A stretch of DNA of 27,300 nt from Phoronis ovalis (lineage: Eukaryota > Phoronida > Phoronidae). The stretch spans positions 1 to 27,300 of the forward strand of contig JAOXYB010043726.1 in assembly GCA_028565635.1 (NCBI GenBank), read 5' to 3'. Positions within the stretch are counted from its first letter, which is position 1; every line of letters begins with the position of its first letter. Shown here piece after piece: positions 21,401 through 27,300 of the stretch. The translations under genes were made by a program, and so were the position numbers. The notes beneath the pieces are model-generated. The model was not told the origin of the DNA and searched no databases. It saw only the letters and a list, made by a program, of their open reading frames with translations.

Positions 21401-24061
21401 TCACAAGTATAATAATTCAATATTAATGCTACAGCTTTAAGCTATTGTTTCTGTTTCAAATAGAAGTCAAACAGTTACTAAATTAAAATTTTGTGTAAAA
21501 TCCAGGAACGGAAATTGACTGCACCTTTAAACAGTCCTCTAATTAACAACTGTATTTTAAAACTTACACATATATGTGTTCAGGTAACAAGAAAACCTAA
21601 AAGAATTAATAGAAACTAAAGGGTTCATAAACTCTAAATGCAGTACTATTATATTGTTTGCATGCTGGAAGGAAAGCACACAGCTTCGTTTTATTTTTAT
21701 TTCCTTTAACATAATATTTTATTTTAGAATACTGCACGAAGAATTGCAAAAGTTTCATCAGAGGCAAAGTTACAAATTGATGAAGAGCAGTATGTGGAAG
21801 GTTTCCGTCCCCATATGATGGATGTTGTTCATGCTTGGTGTAATGGGGCCACATTTGGTAATATCTGTAAGATGACGGATGTCATGGAAGGTGAGGTTTA
21901 CTTGTGTAGTAAGGGAGATCTAATATGGATGTAGTTTGACCATTCAGTTACTGCATGAATGATTTCAAAAAAAGTTCCTTGTCTTTCTTTTACTTTTAAT
22001 CTCTAATGATTTGGGTACATAGACTGTTTGCATGCACTTCATAGTGGCACCAATTACAAACCAACATGATCCTTGTATTTTGTAAAGGAACTGCATCCAC
22101 TGTGATTGTTCATTTCTAAAACAAGGAATTGCGGGAAAATTTTTTTTTTGGTTATTTGCTTTTTTTCAACATTTTAATTCATGATCACATTGTAAATATA
22201 AGTATAGTGTGCCGAGTCTTGAGTTAAAATCGAAATATATTCTATAAAGTTACAAAAGTTGTATTTTCATATGACTGTTAATGGTAATTTAAAGTTAATG
22301 CTCTTGAGTTGTTGACTAAGTAAATTGTAATTATACTTGTTTTTATTCTGTGGCAGGAAGTATTATTCGTTGCATGAGAAGATTAGAGGAGCTTTTAAGA
22401 CAAATGTGTCAAGCTGCAAAAGCTATTGGGAATACAGAGTTAGAGAACAAATTTACTGACGGTAGATAAATTTACTTGCCATTATGTTCATGTCACTTAC
22501 ATACTAGATAACTCTAAAACAATGGCATTATACCATTCTAAGCGAGTTTTGAATATTTTTTATTAGACCTGCGTTTTTACTTATGATCATATATCAATTG
22601 AATAGTGATTAACTCGCAAGTGATAACCGATGACCACTGTATGTAGGAATGTGTCCATTTGTTTCTAAAATGTTTGTGTATGAAGTTTCAGTGTCAGTCT
22701 TAAGGAAAGACTAGTAAATCCACACATTTTCAAAGTATCAAATAAATGAATATTAAATTCTTGAGATGAATCCTGGAAATAATGATTCTCCCCCTACCAA
22801 ATGCAGTCATCCATTGGATGTTTTAACAGATCCAAACTTTTCTGAATGTGTGGCTCAAAAGGGGGAAAGTTCAAATATAATACCTAAACTATGGAATATA
22901 AAATTTTACGCAGGGAAACTTAGCATTTTCTCAAAGACAGAGTGTCAATACTCAATACTAAATTTCATCCTCCGGACTCAGGAATTATCTCTTTGTATGC
23001 ACTCTGGGCCAACCCCTGTACCACTAGCAATTGCAGTCCTCTGATTTGGGAGATTTTATAAAATCGTTCCAATCAGAAGCCTCATTTCAACCGGCTTCCG
23101 GGTCAAGTGAACTCTGTGCTCTGTGTAGATATGAATAAATCCTGTGCCCCAAAAATATCGATCCTCAGAAATACAATATATAATGAAAACAATCACGAAA
23201 AATGGCTAACCTCCAGAAGGATTATCATCTTTTCGTTCAGCTACATTTTTATGTCGTGCAAACACAAAAACAAGTTATTGTTTTAATTACAATTCATGGC
23301 ACCGGATAGAAATAGGCTTAGTATGTTCTAACTCTGATGTCGCGCGAGATTGATATTTTAGTATAGATGACTGACAGAGGTATGTATCCCGGGATTTCCT
23401 TAGGCAGAACAACTTGTTCCGGGTACTTGTTGTATCCCCCGGTATTATTACAGATGTCACCAAAGGTGGCATAACATTTTTATGCAATACTAGTATCGCA
23501 TTTAACAATTAATTCTAAAAATAAATAGCTCAGCAAATGCAGCAGGAAATAAATTCCTTGTGCAAGGTTGAACAGCCTGAGTACAAACGGAAACTTTCAA
23601 TAATATTAAAAACATGATATTTTAGTTATAGAGGCGGTGGTTGAAACTGTTTCAAATAGAACAGTATTAAGGCAATATTTCGGACAATATGCGTTTATTT
23701 AAATTACGAGAAAAAAATCCAAATACGTACGCCTTAATCGTAACTATTTTTCTTCCATCGCACAGCCAAACTTTGAACAGGTTATAGTGAATCACAAATG
23801 TCAGCATTATCCATTCTGTTAGAAAACCTCCTTGATCATCATTCCTTGATTGAATCACACAGTGACAAATTACTGGCCCACTATTTAGAGACAGTTTAAC
23901 TAAAATGAACTGTCCCATTGTAAATCCCATCATTGTTCCATCTTACAATTTTGTTTATGTCTTTTATTTTTAAAAGGTATATTACATCATGAATATGTTT
24001 CTTTTCAGGTATAAGTAAAATCAAGAGGGACATAGTGTTTGCTGCAAGTTTGTACCTGTAA
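9438..24061 (+). CDS. MTREX: exosome RNA helicase MTR4 (MTREX/SKIV2L2), complete, 24 coding exons
   Basis: Exons: 9438-9559, 10468-10572, 10888-10954, 11259-11434, 11674-11848, 12496-12586, 12853-12977, 13467-13565, 14051-14153, 15657-15868, 16158-16268, 16557-16658, 16889-17014, 17182-17332, 17772-17944, 18352-18426, 18807-18926, 19405-19608, 19874-19969, 20551-20714, 21029-21191, 21728-21890, 22357-22461, 24009-24061. All introns are GT-AG; phases close to 3,081 nt, or 1,026 residues. The N-terminus [13 protein letters not shown] matches the family. Walker A AHTSAGKT is at residues 146-153, DEIH at 237-240, SAT at 268-270 and motif [12 protein letters not shown] at 504-513. The arch/KOW insertion spans about 590-810, and the C-terminal DSHCT helical domain ends in [12 protein letters not shown]. 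Known Mtr4 is a 3'-to-5' Ski2-like DExH helicase that feeds RNA to the nuclear exosome in the TRAMP, NEXT and PAXT complexes. Vertebrate proteins are about 1,040 residues. Translation may start at 9441 instead. All catalytic motifs are intact. Confidence 0.97.
9560..10467 (+). other. MTREX intron 1
   Basis: A 908-bp intron after the first coding exon. A locally GC-richer stretch lies at about 9935-10030 (CTCGAGATCCCGGGAG near 9947, then GTCCAGGGTCCGGCCTCCAG near 9990). It contains an open frame of about 84 residues that matches no family I know and has no splice context. It could be an old repeat fragment or a first-intron regulatory element. Confidence 0.4.
14168..14358. repeat. 191-bp fold-back (palindromic MITE-like) element in MTREX intron 9
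   Basis: The left arm (about 14168-14255) and right arm (about 14281-14358) are imperfect inverted copies. Both arms begin GGGGA and share the blocks TCCCACA, TTTCATGAATCAT, GTGAAGAG and a GGGATTTCAC/GGGAATTCAC match. The left arm carries an extra A-rich segment. The loop is about 25 bases. The element begins 15 bases after the exon 9 donor site (exon ends 14153). No clear target duplication is visible at its ends, so a transposon origin is inferred only from the structure. Folded in the pre-mRNA it could lie close to the splice donor. Confidence 0.75.
14949..14992. promoter_or_regulatory. convergent pair of CTCF-like motifs
   Basis: On plus, CCACTAGGTGGCGCTT (14949-14964) differs from the well-known CTCF core CCACCAGGGGGCGC at two positions. 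On minus, 14992-14979 reads CCACCAGATGGCGA, also close to the core. The two point toward each other with about 14 bases between them, and together form an imperfect inverted repeat. Similarity to the CTCF consensus is from memory. Binding is an inference, and a plain hairpin is the alternative. Confidence 0.4.
15092..15144. repeat. 39-bp hairpin insert with 7-bp direct repeats
   Basis: CTAGGATATAT (from 15099) and ATATATCCTAG (to 15137) are inverted, with AAACTCTAAGAGTT forming more stem inside, so nearly the whole 39 bp folds on itself. It is flanked by exact copies of CTTCAAC at 15092-15098 and 15138-15144. This looks like a miniature insertion with a target duplication, though chance cannot be excluded at 7 bp. 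Confidence 0.6.
15398..15427. repeat. 11-bp perfect hairpin in MTREX intron 9
   Basis: GAAAACGGTCA (15398-15408) and TGACCGTTTTC (15417-15427) are exact reverse complements around an 8-base loop. Related words recur nearby (GTGACCGTGTTCC near 15491 and GAAAACGGT near 15505), suggesting a small decayed repeat. Confidence 0.6.
18174..18211. repeat. short stem-loop in MTREX intron 15
   Basis: ACTGGT-GAT-GCTATC (18174-18188) pairs with GATAGC-ACCAGT (18200-18211), leaving a 3-base bulge and an 11-base loop. It is too short for a typical miRNA precursor. No function inferred. Confidence 0.55.
20271..20436. repeat. long hairpin (inverted repeat with arms of about 65 bp) in MTREX intron 19
   Basis: The left arm, about 20279-20345 (AATTTCCCTGG, TGTTGAAATATCTGTTGTAG, TTTGTCATTCTTGATTT), is matched in reverse complement by the right arm, about 20363-20427. 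Only a few mismatches occur, notably in the TATAACA/AGAGCAT block. The loop is about 17 bases. Weaker pairing continues outward to about 20271 and 20436. Such a tight, long hairpin is probably a MITE or a fold-back duplication. As RNA it would be a duplex of about 60 bp. No protein is encoded. Confidence 0.85.
22462..24008 (+). other. MTREX intron 23 (1.5 kb)
   Basis: The longest intron, between the last full exon and the 17-codon terminal exon. It contains no missing coding segment: exon 23 (ends GAC G) joins exon 24 (GT ATA AGT) to give [11 protein letters not shown] short GC-richer block with CCGGG words lies at about 23385-23445 (ATCCCGGGAT, TTCCGGGTAC, CCCCCGG). Open frames in both directions are unrecognised and probably chance. 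Confidence 0.6.
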
Positions 24062-24326
24062 ATTTAGCACCTTATGCCATGTCTATGAAATCAGTCAGGA
24101 CATTTCAAATTGAAGTACAGCCAGAGTGATGTTCCCATTTGTCTTGACGTGTTAACTTTAAGATCGGTTTGTTCAACCTGTTAACTGGTTATTAGCTGTT
24201 AAAAAACACAAATATGTTGTTGTTCAGGGTATATTTTATACATTCAAACATAATAGCAAATGAGGTAAAATGAATTTTGATTCAGTTTACGGGTTTCTTT
24301 ATACTTTTAATTTGATATGACTCTGA

Positions 24327-24332
24327 AATAAA
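24327..24332 (+). promoter_or_regulatory. proximal poly(A) signal of MTREX
   Basis: AATAAA, about 265 bases after the stop codon, followed by a T-rich stretch. It would give a shorter 3' UTR than the distal signal. Confidence 0.55.
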
Positions 24333-24577
24333 CTTTGTCACGATTCCATTTTTAAGAAAAGGTACAAGGATACAAGAGTACACGTGTGCTTGCTGAAGTC
24401 TTTTTAATGTGAGGTTGGCCAGTTAAAGTAGTACAACCTTGTTGTTATTATCTTTCTTCATTTTATGTTCTGCACATTCAATAAGTTACTGTGTTTGCTG
24501 TTCTAAACGAAGTCAACGCAGTTCAGTTAAATTTTGATTAGTGTAACAGTATGTAAATAATTGTAAAGCTATATTCT

Positions 24578-24583
24578 AATAAA
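24578..24583 (+). promoter_or_regulatory. distal poly(A) signal of MTREX
   Basis: AATAAA about 515 bases after the stop codon, followed within 30 bases by T-rich and TGT-containing sequence typical of a cleavage region. Confidence 0.6.
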
Positions 24584-25014
24584 GTTTTATTTAGTATATA
24601 CACTGTAAGTACCTTGTTTTACATTAACAATACCACATTGAAATTTTCAACCCAAGTGCAATGATGACTTTAGGATATACCATATTCTGCTGGATATGGA
24701 CCCAAATGTGCATTATTTCTATTTTAACTTAATTTTTAAAAGAAAGATTAAAGATTAATTAGTGTTAATTAATTGCACGAGATAGGAGCCGCTGTAGGTA
24801 CTGTAATCAACATGACCATGTTTTTTTCACTCCATATCGATCACTTTACAAAGTTCCCACACAAAGCATCTTAGTGTTCTCTTACGGGCAGATAATGCAG
24901 TTTCATTTGGACTTTGAAAATATCAATTTTAAAACTGCCTTTGCAATTAAGAAGCTATGAATATAGGAAGATAACCTGAAAATGTGAGTACATTTTAGAT
25001 CCTTGATATAATAT

Positions 25015-25490
25015 GTGACAGTAACGGACAAGGCCAAAAGTTCAGTGTAGGATAAAAAACTTAATTATATAAATTCAATTAGTTTTGGCCAAGACCCCCC
25101 CCCCCCAAAAAAATTATAATAATATTGCAGTATTTTTTAATGTGAGATTGTGCTGTTGTATATAATATCAATTATACCATGTAACTTATACATCAGGTTT
25201 ATTTTTTTAAAATGCGCAAAAAAATTTGGTTTTCAAAGTTTTTTTGATACGCTGAAGAACAGGTAATACCAATCTGGTAAATATATGCAGTATTAGTTTG
25301 GCACAATATTTGTTGACTCAGATATCCAATTGAAATTTTAAACATTTAAATTCAATATCTGCTTCCCTGTGCGTTTGTTCTTAAATTGATTTTGTTGGAT
25401 GAAAACTATAAATTGGTCTTGAACCTCACCCCAAAACTAAAGTATTGATTGAGATTATCACTCTACACTGAACTTTTGGCCTCTTCTCAA
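25015..25490. repeat. diverged inverted-repeat element, about 475 bp
   Basis: The left arm (about 25015-25097) and right arm (about 25411-25490) are inverted relatives. CAAGGCCAAAAGTTCAGTGTAG (left) matches CTACACTGAACTTTTGGCCT (right). TAGTTTTGG and AAGACC (left) match CCAAAACTA and GGTCTT (right) in the correct order with small gaps. The interior is AT-rich and noncoding, and a run of 12 C sits next to the left arm. It is probably an old MITE with long inverted arms. No target duplication was found. Confidence 0.65.
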
Positions 25491-25996
25491 AACAATACAA
25501 AGTCCAAAGATATACTAGTCTAAATAGTTGGCCAGTGTTTACAGGTTTTTTAAGTCCAGGTGTATTTTCACATAAATGGGACCAATGTTTTAAGTATGCT
25601 GTATACAAATTTGCCAATTTTACTTCTGTGGAGAGATTTGTGTTTTGTTTACCATATTTTAATTTTGAATATTGAAACAGTCCATATTTTATAGGCAGTT
25701 GAAAAAGCTGATAGGACACTATGGTCACAGTTTTGCTGAGAGATGTCGACCTAACATATTATCCTGTGGTGCCTTTGAGTTTGGTATTGTTTCTAATAAT
25801 TTATTTGGTGTTTGCGCCCAAGGTGTCATCATGTTACGTAAAAGAATACAACAAAATAACAGCATCAGAAAATATAATCTGGTGTAAAGAGTAAGCTGAA
25901 ATGTTTAGATTATTTTAAAGTCATTCTAAGGTGTTATATACTAAATATTTCATCAGCTGTTTCCTATATCCATGCAGCAATGATGGGCATTAATGG

Positions 25997-26100
25997 TGAG
26001 AATGGATTTCATTTGAGATGTTGAAGATAATGTTGAGAATGGATTTCATTTGAGATGTGGAAGATAATGTTGAGAATGGATTTCAGTTGAGATAGTGAAG
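25997..26100. repeat. 37-bp tandem repeat, about 2.8 copies
   Basis: The unit begins TGAGAATGGATTTCATTTGA and recurs at 25997, 26034 and 26071, exactly 37 bp apart. Copies 1 and 2 differ by one base (GATGTTG versus GATGTGG). Copy 3 diverges toward its end. It is too short to be a satellite and reads as a recent local duplication. Confidence 0.9.
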
Positions 26101-27300
26101 AACCACTGAGCACAATTTATTTTCAGCTATAGTCTGCATGTCAAATTTTCAATTTATAGCAAAAAATGAAAAGATAACATATCAAAAGCATACATTTAAA
26201 AACAATGAAGATATCACTTTGTAAAGTATGAACATTTATTTTTTTAACACAAACAGTAATTTTTATAATCCTTACATCAGTTTCTTTCAAAATGAAAGTT
26301 TTTATTAGTTTATCTTTCATTTTAACTAAAACCAAATTTACATATTCAGTGCTTAAAGTATGTTATGCTAAACAGTACACCAGTAACAAAATATCTTGAA
26401 ATACATAAATTGTTTCCAACTGAAATGAAGTAGTTTCCCTTGTAACATTTTCAGTAAACAACAAACATGATTCGTTGTAATATCCAGATTGTATTTTTCA
26501 GGTTTACTTCTTTCACACATGCAATTCTAGTAAGCCTGAGTAGTTTATATGTACTTTTGTTTGACCAAGCCAGCAACAGTGATTTAATATGGTAAAAATA
26601 TTATTTTTTTAAAATGTTTCCTGATTAGGATTACCCTCAATTTATCTTAGCCAAACTTAAGAGTTTAAAAAAATATTACAACTCTTTGTATATATTAATA
26701 ATGTCTTAAGTAAATAAATACATTATTAGTTTGTTTATTGTTAATCAAACTTTGTATTACATTTTCTTCATTTTTTTCCTGTTCTCTGAAAGGGCACCTA
26801 CGCTATTCACCGGGCTATATTATTCCGCTGTATCTCATTTTTCAGCTCATATATTGTCAGAGTATAATATATTAGCATATAGCATTACTTATATTTTAAA
26901 CACCAGAGCTATTGTATTGTTTCTTTCTTACTTAATCTGTAATTTTAGACAATAAATCAGCTATATGATATAATTAGGGTTGTTTCTATAAGGGAGCGAG
27001 CCTATTGGTTTTGTATGATTTTTTTCTTTTTCTTCCAATTTTCAGCAATCTATATCTCGAAGACGGTTACAGCTAGGAACTTGATACTTGATGTATGACA
27101 TCCCTGGGTTAGGCCATTGTTGACCTTAAGGTTAAAAGGTCACTATTTCAAAATGTTCTAAAATGATTGTATTGAGTTACAACGAAGTATTTTAGATGAT
27201 CTTTGAGAAGATTTCAGTACTTGAAAAGGTTTTGTTTTTATTTTTTTGGCATCTTTTCAATTAATTTATTGATCGTCCAAAATTCACTAAGCCATATTTC

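Larger units (their letters stand above)
24062..24600 (+). other. MTREX 3' UTR
   Basis: Noncoding sequence from the stop codon to just past the distal poly(A) signal. It is AT-rich and has no introns that I can identify. The end is set by the AATAAA at 24578 and is approximate. Confidence 0.6.
24601..27300. other. intergenic DNA downstream of MTREX
   Basis: 2.7 kb with no recognisable exon on either strand. It contains a diverged inverted repeat (25015-25490), a 12-base C run (25095-25106) and a 37-bp tandem repeat (25997-26100), each listed separately. At the right edge, about 27045-27160, words such as ATCTCGAAGACGGTTACAG and TTGACCTTAAGGTTAAAAGG resemble dispersed repeat DNA common in mollusc genomes. 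That resemblance is an impression, not a match. An open frame of about 71 codons at 25672-25887 is unrecognised. Confidence 0.5.

Noticed and set aside
25672-25887. 71-codon plus-strand open frame downstream of MTREX
   Set aside because: No recognisable family, no splice or promoter context, and neighbouring frames are equally uninformative; length is within chance for AT-rich DNA.

Overview
The window is nuclear DNA of an animal. Genes are split by many GT-AG introns, intergenic DNA is AT-rich with many short repeats and hairpins, and a Pol III tRNA gene lies inside an intron. The encoded proteins are metazoan in character. Short noncoding signatures (GGGAGACAACT- and GGGGAGATAATT-like words near 6109-6152, and a G-tract-ended short element) suggest a mollusc, probably a bivalve. 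That placement is an inference from style, not from a match.

Layout. (1) 374-892, minus: the first two coding exons of a trans-1,2-dihydrobenzene-1,2-diol dehydrogenase (DHDH, Gfo/Idh/MocA family) whose remainder runs off the left edge. (2) 893-5076: about 4.2 kb without a recognisable gene, holding a small minisatellite and possibly the 3' UTR of the next gene. (3) 5077-9156, minus: a complete seven-exon TXNDC12 (ERp18/ERp19) gene for a 169-residue ER thioredoxin-like protein with a CGAC active site. Its last intron carries a complete tRNA-Cys(GCA) gene in the same orientation, and its fourth intron carries a 392-bp terminal-inverted-repeat element with a perfect 8-bp target duplication. (4) 9157-9437: a 281-bp gap between divergent start codons, so a probable shared bidirectional promoter. 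(5) 9438-24061, plus: a complete 24-exon MTREX (SKIV2L2/Mtr4) gene for a 1,026-residue exosome-associated RNA helicase. Every splice junction could be placed and all phases close. Its introns hold several fold-back elements and a CTCF-like motif pair. (6) 24062-24600: 3' UTR with two AATAAA signals. (7) 24600-27300: noncoding DNA with a diverged inverted repeat pair, a poly-C tract, a 37-bp tandem repeat and a fragment resembling dispersed repeat DNA at the right edge.

The three proteins act in different places: cytosolic NADP-linked dehydrogenation, ER disulfide chemistry, and nuclear RNA surveillance. Nothing suggests a shared pathway. TXNDC12 and MTREX may be co-expressed simply because they share a promoter. 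I see no previously undescribed multi-gene system. The points most worth a second look are small: the G-run TIR element, the intronic hairpins, the tRNA nested in TXNDC12, and the atypical ER-retrieval tail of TXNDC12.
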